A DNA stretch of 64,000 nucleotides from Isosphaeraceae bacterium (GCA_025356435.1 JANXSY010000270.1:1-64000); one strand, 5' to 3'; positions 26,796-37,613 are shown, counted from the first letter of the stretch. Notes: a model not told the origin generated them from the letters alone. Translations and numbers: made by a program.

Positions 26796-27065
26796 TCATC
26801 GGTAGTGATGACCGCCGTGGTGATGACCAGCGTGGTGATACCCGCCGTGATTAGGGCGATGGGCGACAGGGGGCCGGGGCATCCTCGCCTGGGCCGGATA
26901 GGCCCCGTAATAAGCGCCCGGGGCATAGCCGCCGAAACCGAGCCGATACCCCGGGTTTGCATACGGTGATCCATACGCCTGGGCCTGTGCCGACGACGCC
27001 GCCAGGCCGAGCCCACCGACCGCCAGGAGGGCGGCCATCACCAACGACCGCGTGAAAGTCTTCAT
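26796..27065 (-). CDS. Small secreted Gly/Tyr/His-rich protein
   Basis: The 89-residue product has a signal peptide (SLVMAALLAVGGLGLAASSA, cleavage after AQA) and a mature region of only about 60 residues made of Tyr/Gly/Pro repeats ending in a His-rich tail with GYHHAGHHHGGHHYR. Such tails bind Zn, Ni or Cu. No domain is recognisable. It could be a metal-buffering or matrix protein. It is divergent from the desaturase gene, and a perfect 20-bp palindrome lies between them. Confidence 0.7.
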   Translation of the reverse strand: MKTFTRSLVMAALLAVGGLGLAASSAQAQAYGSPYANPGYRLGFGGYAPGAYYGAYPAQARMPRPPVAHRPNHGGYHHAGHHHGGHHYR

Positions 27066-27183
27066 AACCGATGCTCCAAGTTGGACCCCCGCGACCGTGA
27101 CTTCACGTCTCTGTGAATCGTCCGTCGGTGCGACTCAGGGGCCTCGTCCCTAATCGAATGCACGAGACATGCCGCCCGCCGGG

Positions 27184-27203
27184 ATGCCCTGAATTCAGGG
27201 CAT
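27184..27203. promoter_or_regulatory. Perfect 20-bp palindrome, operator candidate
   Basis: ATGCCCTGAATTCAGGGCAT is a perfect inverted repeat with no spacer, located about 120 nt upstream of the small His-rich gene and 250 nt upstream of the desaturase gene, which diverge. This symmetry suits a dimeric regulator. The rest of 27,066-27,451 holds no gene. Confidence 0.5.
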
Positions 27204-27451
27204 TTCGCGGAAACTCGCCTTCTCGGGTGGGGAAATCGGTTGGGCCGGACGCCAGAAATCTCGCCGACGACCAGTTGCCCCACCATCACGCGAGAAAACG
27301 TGTCAACGGAGCCGGACTTCGAGATTCCGTCGGATCTCCACTTCTCTCTGCCCCTCAATTTGTCTACAAACAATAGTCAATGATCGGGGACTTGAAGCCA
27401 AGCCGCACATCGGAGGGACGCCTGAACGGCACTCTTGATGGGAAACCCACG

Positions 27452-28441
27452 ATGAACACCACAAAGACAACCGACCCTTCGTCACGACTTCCGCTCCCCG
27501 CTCGCCTGGCGACGCTCGGAGCAATCTTCTTGCCCTTTTTCGGCGTCATCGTGGCGATCATCCTGGTCTGGGGGTGGGGCTTCACACGGGCTGACCTCGC
27601 GATCCTGGTCACGATGTACGTCCTGACGGCCCTGGGCATCACGGTGGGGTTCCATAGGCTGTTCGTCCACCGGTCGTTCGAGACCTATATGGTCGTGAAG
27701 GTCATCTTCGCTGCCCTCGGCTCGATGACAGTTGAGGGATCGTTGTTAAACTGGGTCGCGCAGCACAGGCGTCATCACCAGCACAGCGACACCGCCTCTG
27801 ATCCCCACTCGCCCCACCACCAGGGCCAAGGGGTGATCGGCTGGATCCGCGGCTTCTGGCATTCGCACATCGGCTGGGCATTCGTTCCGGACGTCACGTC
27901 TCTCACCCCTTATGTGAAAGACCTCAACCAGAGCCGCGCCCTCCGCGTGACCAGCGTCCTCTTCCCCTTCTGGGTCGCTCTCGGCCTGGTGATCCCGGCC
28001 ACACTCGGCGGCCTGGTATCAGGGACCTGGATCGGAGCCTGGCGCGGCCTCCTCTGGGGAGGTTTCGTCCGGGTCTTCCTCGTCCACCACGTCACCTGGA
28101 GCGTGAACTCGGTCTGCCACCTCTGGGGGGCGCGAACTTACCTGAGTCACGACCAGAGCCGCGACAACTTCCTGTTCGGCATCCTGGCGCTCGGCGAAGG
28201 CTGGCACAACACCCACCACGCCTTCCCAACCTCTGCCCGCCACGGCCTGCGCTGGTGGCAGATTGACCTCAGCTATGAGGTGATTCGCCTCCTCTCCCTG
28301 GTGGGACTCGCCTGGGACGTGAAACTGCCCTCCAAGCAGGCAAGGCTCGACAAGCGGCGCGACTCCGAAGCCTCCCGAGGCCCCCACCACAACCACTCGT
28401 CTGCGGTCGAGGCCGTCGAGACGGTCGAAAGCCGCCGATAA
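27452..28441 (+). CDS. Acyl-CoA/acyl-lipid desaturase
   Basis: The 329-residue membrane di-iron enzyme has all three His boxes: HRLFVH (68-73), HRRHH (105-109) and HNTHH (252-256), with hydrophobic segments before and between them. This is the stearoyl-CoA 9-desaturase type of fatty-acid desaturase, which introduces a cis double bond using O2. Length and box spacing are normal. The ATG at 27,452 is preferred over the upstream open frame, which is not protein-like. It probably adjusts membrane fluidity. No ferredoxin or reductase partner is adjacent. Confidence 0.93.
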   Translation: MNTTKTTDPSSRLPLPARLATLGAIFLPFFGVIVAIILVWGWGFTRADLAILVTMYVLTALGITVGFHRLFVHRSFETYMVVKVIFAALGSMTVEGSLLNWVAQHRRHHQHSDTASDPHSPHHQGQGVIGWIRGFWHSHIGWAFVPDVTSLTPYVKDLNQSRALRVTSVLFPFWVALGLVIPATLGGLVSGTWIGAWRGLLWGGFVRVFLVHHVTWSVNSVCHLWGARTYLSHDQSRDNFLFGILALGEGWHNTHHAFPTSARHGLRWWQIDLSYEVIRLLSLVGLAWDVKLPSKQARLDKRRDSEASRGPHHNHSSAVEAVETVESRR

Positions 28442-28478
28442 ATGGTGCGTGGGCCTGACAGCACCCTCGGCTCCGGGA

Positions 28479-28582
28479 AACCACATCTGGTCCTCTCCCC
28501 CCTCTAGTGGCGGGGGGGACCAGAAAGCCCGTGAGTCAGAGGTTTTCGCCGGTTCAACGGCATGGGGCCCAGACCCAGCCTA
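28479..28582 (+). repeat. Dispersed hairpin repeat, family A (copy 2)
   Basis: ACATCTGGTCCTCTCCCCCC and GGGGGGGACCAGAAAGCCC form a long hairpin, followed by AGAGGTTTTCGCCGGTTCAAC and GACCCAGCC. The same order of blocks is seen at 56,092. It lies between the desaturase and DUF1559 genes. Confidence 0.7.
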
Positions 28583-28728
28583 GGAAGCCCAACACGTCGG
28601 ATCGAGCCCCGTTCGCAGACCTGCAATTGGCATCCGCGAATGATGGCTTTGACAAACGCAAGATTGCATGCGAAGCTGTAAGGCTTAGGCATTCTTGTCC
28701 GATGGGGTTTCCAGAACGAGGCCACGCC

Positions 28729-29679
28729 ATGAACTCCAGGCGTCGCGGTTTCACACTGATCGAGTTGCTGGTGGTGATCACGATCATCGCGGTCCTGATC
28801 GCGCTGCTATTGCCCGCCGTGCAGGCCGCCCGAGAGGCCGCCCGCAGGACGCAATGCACGAATAATCTGAAGCAGATGGGCCTGGCGATCGCCAACTACG
28901 AGCTCACCCAGGGGACTTTCGCCCCGGGCTACCTCTCAGTCTGGGACACGATTAACCGGGCCGAGCGCGGAACTGGCTGGGGCTGGGGCAGCATGATCTT
29001 GCCCCAGATGGAACAGGGGAACCTCTACAACGGGATCAACTTCTCGATCCCGATCACCGACCGCACCCAGGCGACCGTCCGGACGACCCCGATCTCGGTC
29101 TACTTCTGCCCGTCCGACAGGATGCCGAAGACCTGGACGGCCGACTCCGGATCGACCCTGTTTGCCTTTGGCCGCACGATCTTCTTCCCCAACCCGATCT
29201 GCGACGTCGCCGGATCAAACTACACAGGGGTTTTCGGGATCGGCGAGCCGGGGGTCGGCGGCGACGGCATCTTCTTCGCCAACAGCGCGATCCGGTTTGC
29301 CGACGTGACCGACGGCCTGAGCAACACGGTCTGCGTCGGCGAGCGGGCCTCGTTCATGAACTACGGGCGGGGCTATGCCACCTGGGTCGGGTCGGTGCCG
29401 GGTGCCCAGCTCTGGTCGTGCGCTCCTGACCCCACCGATCCCGACAAGGGGGCCTGCCTCCACGAGGACGGCTCGGGGATGACCCTCGGCCACACCGGCG
29501 AGGGGCACGGCCCGGGGAGCATCGGTGCCGACGTGAACCAGTTCTCCAGCGTCCACGGCCGGGGGGCGAACTTCCTCTTCTGTGACGGCCACGTCCGCTA
29601 TCTCCGGCTCGGGATCGACTACCCGACCTACAAGGCCCTCAGCACGCGCGCCGGCGGCGAAGTTCTCTCCGACTACTGA
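28729..29679 (+). CDS. DUF1559 pilin-like protein (PepSY-linked subtype)
   Basis: The 316-residue product starts with [20 protein letters not shown], a class III signal peptide, and has the H-X9-DG motif HGRGANFLFCDG near its end. It shares TLGHTGEGHGPGS and the ending TRAGGEVLSDY with the copy at 59,373, forming a subtype distinct from those at 5,500 and 30,080. The ATG at 28,729 has GAGG about 8 nt upstream. A PepSY-like lipoprotein gene follows after 31 nt, so the two are probably co-transcribed. The role is unknown; surface or pseudopilus structure is likely. Confidence 0.93.
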   Translation: MNSRRRGFTLIELLVVITIIAVLIALLLPAVQAAREAARRTQCTNNLKQMGLAIANYELTQGTFAPGYLSVWDTINRAERGTGWGWGSMILPQMEQGNLYNGINFSIPITDRTQATVRTTPISVYFCPSDRMPKTWTADSGSTLFAFGRTIFFPNPICDVAGSNYTGVFGIGEPGVGGDGIFFANSAIRFADVTDGLSNTVCVGERASFMNYGRGYATWVGSVPGAQLWSCAPDPTDPDKGACLHEDGSGMTLGHTGEGHGPGSIGADVNQFSSVHGRGANFLFCDGHVRYLRLGIDYPTYKALSTRAGGEVLSDY

Positions 29680-29710
29680 TCTGTTCCCTACCTATGACGC
29701 AGAGGCGAAG

Positions 29711-30013
29711 ATGCCCACTTTCCATCCGCGACTGACCGCCCTTCTGCTCGGATTCGCCCTCTCCTGCGGCTGCGGCGGCGAGCACGAGGAGTCGCTCGGA
29801 CGCAGGCCGGTCGCCCTCGATAAGGTCCCCGCCGACGTCATGGCCGCCGCCAAGAAGGAAGTGCCCGGCGTCGACTTTCAGGACGCCTGGTCGAACCACG
29901 TCAAGGGGCAAGACGCCGTCCATTCCTATGAGATCCGCGGCCGCGCCAAGGCCGACGGCAAGGTCCGCGAGGTCCGCGTTGGCCTCAACGGCGCGATCCT
30001 CGAAACAGAGTAA
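29711..30013 (+). CDS. Small PepSY-like lipoprotein linked to DUF1559
   Basis: The 100-residue product has a lipoprotein leader ending in ALSCGCGG and a mature domain of about 75 residues, with LDKVPADVMAAAKKEVPGVD and SYEIRGRAKADGKVREVRVG, matching PepSY-like folds, in which a helix is followed by a strand pair. PepSY domains are thought to inhibit peptidases or bind near membranes. Its paralogue at 60,317 sits in the same position behind the other DUF1559 gene of this subtype, suggesting a functional pair. It is one unit with 28,729. Confidence 0.8.
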   Translation: MPTFHPRLTALLLGFALSCGCGGEHEESLGRRPVALDKVPADVMAAAKKEVPGVDFQDAWSNHVKGQDAVHSYEIRGRAKADGKVREVRVGLNGAILETE

Positions 30014-30079
30014 GCCCTTCCCCCAGGCGGTTCGACGTCGACCCGTATCCCCCCCCTCACCTCCCCTCCCGAGGTTCCG

Positions 30080-31102
30080 ATGAAGATGTGCCGCCGTGGG
30101 TTTACCCTGATCGAGCTTCTGGTGGTGATCGCGATCATCGCAGTCCTGATCGCGCTCTTGCTCCCGGCCGTGCAGGCCGCCCGCGAGGCTGCCCGCCGTA
30201 TTCAATGCACGAACAACCTCAAGCAGATGGGCCTGGGCCTGCACAACTACGAGAGCGTCGCCGGTGCCTTCCCGCCGTCGAACGTGGTCCAGGGGTCAGG
30301 CAACACCGTCACCTGGCGCGGCGGCTTCAGCGTCCACGCCCGCATCCTCCCGTTCATGGAACAGGGAGTCGCATTCAATTCCATCAACTTCATCTTTAAT
30401 CACTTAAGTGGCGAAAACACCACCGTCGTCACCCTGGCGATGTCGACCTTCATCTGCCCGAGCGACATCAACAAAGACGCCCGGACCCCCTTCCCCGCCT
30501 TCACCGGACTGAACGCCACGGCCAGCGTCACCAGCTATGGCGTCAACGCCGGCGACTGGTTCCTCTGGAACGGCTTCAACGCCCCGGACTCGCGTGGGGC
30601 CTTCCTGCCGAACAAGAGCCGGCGGATCGCCGACTTCACCGATGGCACGAGCAACACCCTCCTCGCCTCCGACGTGAAGGTCTACAACCCGCTCTGCGGC
30701 CCCTCCAGCCCGATCCCCGCCGGCATGACCCCGACCAACATCCCCTCGCCGAACGTCGACCCGAACTCGGTCGCCGGCTATGCGACCTGTAACCCCGGCA
30801 AGGGCCATACCTTCTGGGCCGACGGCAACTCGCACGAGACCTCGATGACCACCGCCTGGACGCCGAATAAGGTCATCCGCAACACTGCGGGCGTCGGCGA
30901 CCTTGACTATGAGACCAGGCTTGTCGTCTCCGGCGGCCCGACCTACGCCGCGCTGACCGCCCGCAGCTATCACCCCGGCGGCGTCAACGCCCTCTTCGGC
31001 GACGGATCGGTCCGCTTCATCAAGAGCTCGGTTGACGGCAATACCTGGCGGTCCCTCGGCACCGTCCAGGGCGGCGAGATCATCAGCTCCGACCAGTATT
31101 GA
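30080..31102 (+). CDS. DUF1559 pilin-like protein (subtype without PepSY partner)
   Basis: This 340-residue paralogue has [20 protein letters not shown] at its N-terminus and [12 protein letters not shown] as the H-X9-DG motif. The C-terminal block [20 protein letters not shown] matches the gene at 5,500, so these two are the closer pair. The ATG at 30,080 has GAGG 6 nt upstream. It lies 66 nt behind the PepSY-like lipoprotein and may be part of the same transcript. The middle has the variable Gly/Asn/Thr-rich beta region usual for the family. Confidence 0.93.
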   Translation: MKMCRRGFTLIELLVVIAIIAVLIALLLPAVQAAREAARRIQCTNNLKQMGLGLHNYESVAGAFPPSNVVQGSGNTVTWRGGFSVHARILPFMEQGVAFNSINFIFNHLSGENTTVVTLAMSTFICPSDINKDARTPFPAFTGLNATASVTSYGVNAGDWFLWNGFNAPDSRGAFLPNKSRRIADFTDGTSNTLLASDVKVYNPLCGPSSPIPAGMTPTNIPSPNVDPNSVAGYATCNPGKGHTFWADGNSHETSMTTAWTPNKVIRNTAGVGDLDYETRLVVSGGPTYAALTARSYHPGGVNALFGDGSVRFIKSSVDGNTWRSLGTVQGGEIISSDQY

Positions 31103-31181
31103 GTGCGACTTTCTCTCGATTCCCTGAGACCCTCTCCCGTTGCCTCGTGAGAAAATCCGGAGTCAATAACGCACGAAACGG

Positions 31182-31334
31182 ATGATCGGTTTTCTCCTGA
31201 TCGCGGTCGCGTCGTTCGCCCTCGTCACATCGATCATGCAGGCAGGATTGGCCCCCAACACGGCCTATCTTGTTGGCACGTTCCTTCCCGGTGGCCTGTT
31301 GCTTATCCTCGGGCTGAAACTCCAGCAGGATTGA
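31182..31334 (+). CDS. 50-residue two-helix membrane protein
   Basis: A short open frame encodes 50 residues with two hydrophobic segments (IGFLLIAVASFALVTSI and LVGTFLPGGLLLILGL) joined by a polar turn QAGLAPNT. Codon use fits the neighbours. There is no strong Shine-Dalgarno sequence. Similar two-helix proteins with a loop of this kind are known in many bacteria but rarely annotated. The function is unknown. It lies alone between DUF1559 and the glycosyltransferase gene. Confidence 0.5.
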   Translation: MIGFLLIAVASFALVTSIMQAGLAPNTAYLVGTFLPGGLLLILGLKLQQD

Positions 31335-31487
31335 CGACACATCTTGATGGATCGTCACCGATCCGTCTCGGCGTTGCCCATACAAACAGGCGTTCACCCC
31401 GACCGCGAAATCGGTTAGATTGCAACAAGCAAGGTCGCTGTTGCATGGGATCATCGGGTTCCGGATAGGCTCACGGAGGAGTGGTGC

Positions 31488-32363
31488 ATGACGTCTCATG
31501 ATGAGGAGGGTGCGGCCCCCGAGCGGGACGCGCGACCCAGGCTGCTGATCTCGCTCGCCACCTACAACGAGTCGGGCAACCTCCGCGACCTCGTCGCCGA
31601 GATCCGCAAACATGCGTCACATGCGTCGATCCTCATCATCGACGACAACTCCCCCGACGGCACCGGCCAGATCGCCGACGATCTCAAGGCCACCCTGCCG
31701 GCCGTCGAGGTTCTCCACCGCGCCGGGAAGCAAGGGCTTGGCACGGCCATCCTCGCCGGGATGCGGCACGCCGTTGCAGGCGGATATGACCTCTATATCA
31801 ACCTCGACGCCGACTTCAGCCACCCTCCCCGCTTCATCCCCAACCTGCTCGCCGGCATGAGCGACCACGACGTCATGATCGGCTCGCGCTACGTCAAAGG
31901 GGGCGGAGTTCAGGGCGGATTCAACTTCAAACGCAAGTTGATGAGTTCTGGGATCAACACCTATGCCCGGCTCTTGCTCGGCCTGACCACCCGCGACAAC
32001 AGCGGCTCGTTCCGCTGCTACCGGGTCTCGAAGCTCGCCCTGATCGACTTCGCCCGGGTCCGCTCGCGTGGATATTCGTTCATGGAAGAGATCCTCGTCT
32101 GGTGCCGCCAGGCCGGCTGCCGGATGGGCGAGACCCCGATCCTGTTCGAAGACCGCCGCGCGGGGGTCTCCAAGATCAACAAGGCCGAGGTCATCAAGGC
32201 CCTCCAGGTGATCCTCCACCTCGGCTTCGACCGCCTCCTCGGCCGGACCTCCCTCCCCGCCCCCTCCGCTACCGCCCGCCCCCTTGGCACTCGGGTCGAC
32301 CACCCCACCGCCAAGCCGAGTCGCCCAACCAAGACCGCCCGAGGCCCGCGTCGCCCAGCCTGA
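31488..32363 (+). CDS. Polyprenol-phosphate mannosyl/glycosyltransferase (DPM1-like GT2)
   Basis: The 291-residue protein is a GT-A fold family 2 glycosyltransferase: LISLATYNESGNLRDLV at the start, IDDNSPDGTG for nucleotide binding, and the metal-binding DxD in INLDADFSHPP (107-109), then IGSRYVKGGGVQGGF and SRGYSFMEEILVWCRQAGCR. This is the pattern of dolichol/polyprenol-phosphate mannose synthases, which load a sugar from a nucleotide donor onto a lipid carrier. It lacks the C-terminal membrane helices of DPM1-GtrA fusions; instead it ends in a basic Pro/Arg/Thr tail. An AGGAG lies 6 nt before the ATG. Confidence 0.9.
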   Translation: MTSHDEEGAAPERDARPRLLISLATYNESGNLRDLVAEIRKHASHASILIIDDNSPDGTGQIADDLKATLPAVEVLHRAGKQGLGTAILAGMRHAVAGGYDLYINLDADFSHPPRFIPNLLAGMSDHDVMIGSRYVKGGGVQGGFNFKRKLMSSGINTYARLLLGLTTRDNSGSFRCYRVSKLALIDFARVRSRGYSFMEEILVWCRQAGCRMGETPILFEDRRAGVSKINKAEVIKALQVILHLGFDRLLGRTSLPAPSATARPLGTRVDHPTAKPSRPTKTARGPRRPA

Positions 32364-32403
32364 CGACTCCCAAAATACGTCGTAGTCTGGATTTACGCCC
32401 GAT

Positions 32404-32783
32404 GGGTTCGTTCGGCGCTCTGTCCGGAGTGTCCTCTCATTGGCTTCGTTTGGCGCACCAACCTCGGTCGCCAGATTGGCTTCGTTCCGTCACGACGGCG
32501 TGCCCCCCGCCATTGGCTTCGATCGCCGCAGTCGTCGTAGACTGGCTGGACCCAGCATCTGGGGACTGCCGATTGGCTTCGATCGCCGCATCGGCCACCA
32601 TCCGTCATTGGGTTCGTTCGGAAAAACCAGTTCATGACCGCAACCCCCTTCACCCGAACAACATCTGATCCCCTCTCCCCTTGTGGGGGAAGGTTAGGGT
32701 GGGGGGTTTGCACCGCCATTGGCTTCGATCGGCGCGAGTCTGGACCCAGCATCTGCGAACTGCCAATTGGCTTCGGTCGGCGC
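32404..32783. repeat. Array of the 18-nt motif, family C (array 2, plus orientation)
   Basis: Eight copies of ATTGGCTTCGNTCGGCGC or close variants start near 32,404, 32,439, 32,475, 32,512, 32,572, 32,607, 32,718 and 32,766. Two copies belong to a longer 44-nt direct repeat beginning CTGGACCCAGCATCTG at 32,546 and 32,740. Spacing is irregular. The array spans the DNA between the glycosyltransferase and enolase genes and is interrupted by a family A copy at 32,656. It is the same motif as at 3,268-3,622, in the opposite orientation. Confidence 0.75.
32656..32710 (-). repeat. Dispersed hairpin repeat, family A (copy 3, partial)
   Basis: ACATCTGATCCCCTCTCCCC, TTGTGGGGGA and GGTTAGGGTGGGGGGT match the reverse complement of the copy at 41-120. 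The copy is embedded inside the 18-nt motif array, so it may have inserted there. Confidence 0.6.
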
Positions 32784-34644
<1,861 letters not shown>

Positions 34645-34662
34645 GTCGAGACTTGGATTCAA

Positions 34663-34706
34663 GGCCCTTCCTCATGGATAATGGGGGAGGGCCTCCTTCT
34701 TTCGTG
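34663..34706 (+). terminator. Terminator of enolase
   Basis: GGCCCTTCCTCAT and ATGGGGGAGGGCC (34,663-34,693, a few mismatches) form a stable hairpin 19 nt after the eno stop, followed by the pyrimidine-rich TCCTTCTTTC. It fits an intrinsic terminator, though the U-run is broken. Confidence 0.7.
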
Positions 34707-35168
34707 CAGTGTGACCGGGTGGGTAACTTCTCAAAATAATTACAAATGTTCGATTTGAAAACTTTCGCAGTCATGCCGACACTCATTTTCCTCTACGCCC
34801 GATCAGTCTCCTGATCGGGTCGGTCGCCGCCGGGAAATCGAATGTTTTCAAGGGTCTGCAATTCATTCAGAACACTCTTTATCGGTCATTGATCGAGTTA
34901 TTCTCCCCCGGATTCGGCGAATTCCGGTATGTCCGAAGCCGTTGGGCAGAGCAGACCGACCCGAGATGCCGATGGCCTCGCTTCTCTCATCTGCCATTCA
35001 CGCAGCTTCGCGAACGTCGCCGCGCAGGTCGCTGACCATGCTGAAGAGATCAACACCGCGTTGGCCTGCTGAGGCCGATCTTGGCTTTCAGCCTCTCAAT
35101 CCGCCGCTGTGAGAAGGGGGCACAACCCCTCCGCCGGCATCCCTCTCGTTAACAAGGCTGTCGTCGTC
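34707..35168. other. Gene-free stretch between enolase and ankyrin genes
   Basis: About 460 nt between two converging genes. I see no frame with protein-like sequence, no repeat of the families seen elsewhere and no RNA-like structure. It may hold gene remnants too decayed to recognise. Confidence 0.4.
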
Positions 35169-35999
35169 TCACTTCGTACGTCGGCGGATGAGTCGGAGGT
35201 ACTCCGATAGTTCTCGGTGTCCGTCATGTTCGGCCCAATCCTCGGGGAGCTTGCTGATCTTGGTGTCTCGCATGGAGGGGTCGGCACCGTGTCGCAAGAG
35301 CTGATCGACTATGTCTCGGCGACCTCGAAGAGCGGCGTAGTGGAGGGGCGTGCCCGCGAAATCGAAGCCGGCGGGGATGAGATTCACCTGGGCTCCGTGA
35401 TCAAGAAGGAGATCCACCGACTCGGATTGTCCCCATGCCGCCGCGTAGACCAGGGCATTTCCGAGGAGGTGTTCCGGGTCATGTCGACCGGGCTCGGGAA
35501 TCGGCCAGTCGAATGGCCAGGCCATCTCGCCGGCCGCCGGGGTCAATGTGCCCGTCGCGTCGAAGCAGCGGGCGATCTGCTCCAGGTCTCCCAGCGCCGC
35601 GGCGGTCCGAAGGTTGTTGACGGCGGCCCCTCGTTCGAGCAGCAGCGAGACGGACGCCTCGTTCCCCCAATACAAGGCCTCCTCCAGAGGCGACCAGCGG
35701 CCGTTGCCCTCGATTCGGCCCCCTCGATCGAGCAAGACGGCGATCGCTCGGAGATTGTCGACTCCACTCGCCGCGATGAGCGGATCGGTCAGTTCGGCAC
35801 CTTGGTCGGCCAGGAGAGCGATGAGGGCCTCAAGGGTATCGACCGGCGGCATGGTGAGCACGAGGCCTTGCAGGATCGTCGGATGGCCGCACTGAGACCG
35901 TGCCGTCGCCAACTCCGGTTCGGCGGTCAGCAGTGAGGCCATATGCTTGACGTCGCCGAGGGCGATCGCCGCTTCTGCCGGATGAAACCTGGCATCCAT
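35169..35999 (-). CDS. Ankyrin-repeat protein
   Basis: The 276-residue cytoplasmic protein is built of ankyrin repeats. The clearest are LGNALVYAAAWGQSESVDLLLDHGAQVNLI and FAGTPLHYAALRGRRDIVDQLLRHGADPSM near the C-terminus, with weaker ones at about 60-130 (LEEALYWGNEASVSLLLERGAAVNN). Ankyrin repeats mediate protein-protein binding. The ATG has GGAGG 9 nt upstream. It lies 43 nt behind the second ExbD-like gene on the same strand and may belong to that operon. Confidence 0.88.
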   Translation of the reverse strand: MDARFHPAEAAIALGDVKHMASLLTAEPELATARSQCGHPTILQGLVLTMPPVDTLEALIALLADQGAELTDPLIAASGVDNLRAIAVLLDRGGRIEGNGRWSPLEEALYWGNEASVSLLLERGAAVNNLRTAAALGDLEQIARCFDATGTLTPAAGEMAWPFDWPIPEPGRHDPEHLLGNALVYAAAWGQSESVDLLLDHGAQVNLIPAGFDFAGTPLHYAALRGRRDIVDQLLRHGADPSMRDTKISKLPEDWAEHDGHRELSEYLRLIRRRTK

Positions 36000-36042
36000 G
36001 TTCGAGATCCTCCGATTCGTCGGCTGGTTATGTCGGGACCTC

Positions 36043-37125
36043 TTATCCCTTCTTCACCACCGGCGGCGGGACGGCGTTGGTGGGCTTGGCGGTCTTAATC
36101 GCCAGGCCGATCTCGTTGGCGGCGTCGTAGGCGAGCACGGCCTTGCGGTGCGGGGTGTAGTAGTCGGCGGAGAAGAGCATCGCGGTGCGGCCGGTATCGG
36201 TGCGAAGGGTGCGGAGCTTTTCGGCGAGGGCCTTCATCGTGAGGGTGCCGGGGATGGGCTGGCGGTCAATTTTGACGGCCCCCAAGACATCCATCTCGAC
36301 GAGGATGTAGTCGGCTTTCAGGTCGTCGAGCGTCTTCGTCCGGCCCTGAACGGCGGCGTCGGGGGGGGCGTCGGCGTTGGGCTTGGGGACTTCGAGCGAC
36401 TTGTAGAGCACGGTCGTTGCGGTGATGAGAAAGAAGAGGACGAGCTGGAACGCGACGTCGACCATCGCCGCGAGGTCAAGTTCTTCGACCGTCTCGGCCG
36501 AGCTGCGCGCGAGGGTGAACTCGGCCACCGCCTCGTCTTCTTCGAGCGGGTCGTATTCGTCTTCGCCATCGAAATCGGCGTCGAATTCCGCCTCGTCCCA
36601 GGGCAAGGGGGCGGGGCCGGGGACCGAGATCGCCACCGCGCTATCAAGCGGAGGCAAGATCGCGCCGGTCGAGACGCGGGGCGGCGGCAGGTCGTCGTCG
36701 TCGAGGAACTCCAGGTCGTCGAGGTCGTCTGCTATGTCGGCGAACGAGTGCAAGGCCGGTTCGCTTCGCTCGGCGTCGACGTGCTCGTAGTCGGCGTCGA
36801 GGATTTCGAGTCTTTCGTCGTCTTCGGAATCGCCGTCGTCTTTGTCGTTCCACGCAAACCGGCTGTGCGACTCGGGATCGATCTCGTTCGGATCGAAAGC
36901 GGGCGCGGGCGGGTCGGGGATCGGCGCGGCGATGGGCGGCGGCTTGGGGGGGGCGAGCAGGTCAAGGCGGTCGCCCAGGCGTTCCCACGAGGTGCCCGAG
37001 CCGGCGGGGCGGATCAGGTCGTCTTCGTTGAGGTCGCCCCGCGCATGGGCATCCCGCAACCCCGCGTCATCGAGTCCGCGTTCGACTTCGAGCCGGTCAC
37101 TATGAAAGACGTCCCAGAGGTTCAA
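36043..37125 (-). CDS. ExbD/TolR-like protein with a large acidic N-terminal domain
   Basis: The 360-residue product is unusual. Residues 1-55 (NLWDVFHSDRLEVERGLDDA ... SWERLGDRLDLL) resemble a small GYF-like domain; 56-210 are a Pro-, Asp- and Glu-rich linker; then comes the ExbD membrane helix LDLAAMVDVAFQLVLFFLIT with the key Asp223, and a normal periplasmic ExbD domain to the end. A usual ExbD is about 140 residues. The start is TTG at 37,125 with GAGG 8 nt upstream. The N-terminal part would lie in the cytoplasm, so it could link the ExbB/D motor to an intracellular partner. Confidence 0.8.
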   Translation of the reverse strand: MNLWDVFHSDRLEVERGLDDAGLRDAHARGDLNEDDLIRPAGSGTSWERLGDRLDLLAPPKPPPIAAPIPDPPAPAFDPNEIDPESHSRFAWNDKDDGDSEDDERLEILDADYEHVDAERSEPALHSFADIADDLDDLEFLDDDDLPPPRVSTGAILPPLDSAVAISVPGPAPLPWDEAEFDADFDGEDEYDPLEEDEAVAEFTLARSSAETVEELDLAAMVDVAFQLVLFFLITATTVLYKSLEVPKPNADAPPDAAVQGRTKTLDDLKADYILVEMDVLGAVKIDRQPIPGTLTMKALAEKLRTLRTDTGRTAMLFSADYYTPHRKAVLAYDAANEIGLAIKTAKPTNAVPPPVVKKG

Positions 37126-37134
37126 GGTCGGGCC

Positions 37135-37566
37135 TCACTCGGGTTCCTGGACGCCGATGTGGACGGTCACGCCGCTCTCTCGCTTGGAAATCTCGCCGAT
37201 GAGCGAGATCACCTCGCCGTGGGGGATGTCGCCGTCTGCCTGAAGCACAACCTTGCGACGGCCCTCGGTCACCCCCTTCGACACGGCGGCGACAGCGTCT
37301 TCGAGGGTGGCCCCCTGGTCTCCCTTTAATCCGAGCAAGATCCTCGACTTGCCGCCCGGGAGCTTTGACGGCGCAAGCAGGATGAACGTGGCGGCGTCTT
37401 CCTCAACCCCGACCCCGTGCCGCGCCTCGGGCACCTTGACCACGTCGCCAGAGACGAGCTTCATCGAGAAGAGCATGAACGTCATGAGCTGAAAGACGAC
37501 GTCGACCATCGGCGTCATGTCGATGTGCTCGTCGCGTTCCTCGTTCACCTGGCGGCGGAGCAGCAT
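37135..37566 (-). CDS. ExbD/TolR family biopolymer transport protein
   Basis: The 143-residue protein has the standard ExbD layout: a short basic N-terminus, the single membrane helix DMTPMVDVVFQLMTFMLFSM with the proton-path Asp22, and a periplasmic domain ending in KVVLQADGDIPHGEVISLIG and TVHIGVQEPE. Together with ExbB it would use the proton gradient to drive an envelope process. GAGG lies 9 nt before the ATG. The next gene, a second ExbD-like protein, starts 9 nt behind its stop. Confidence 0.92.
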   Translation of the reverse strand: MLLRRQVNEERDEHIDMTPMVDVVFQLMTFMLFSMKLVSGDVVKVPEARHGVGVEEDAATFILLAPSKLPGGKSRILLGLKGDQGATLEDAVAAVSKGVTEGRRKVVLQADGDIPHGEVISLIGEISKRESGVTVHIGVQEPE

Positions 37567-37613
37567 GGCGGTCGCCTCGATGGCCGGTGGTCGTTTTTAG
37601 AGAAATCGCCCGT

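Noticed and set aside
3268..32783. CRISPR array from the repeated 18-nt motif
   Set aside because: Spacing is irregular (about 35-120 nt), copies are imperfect, and no cas gene is in the window.
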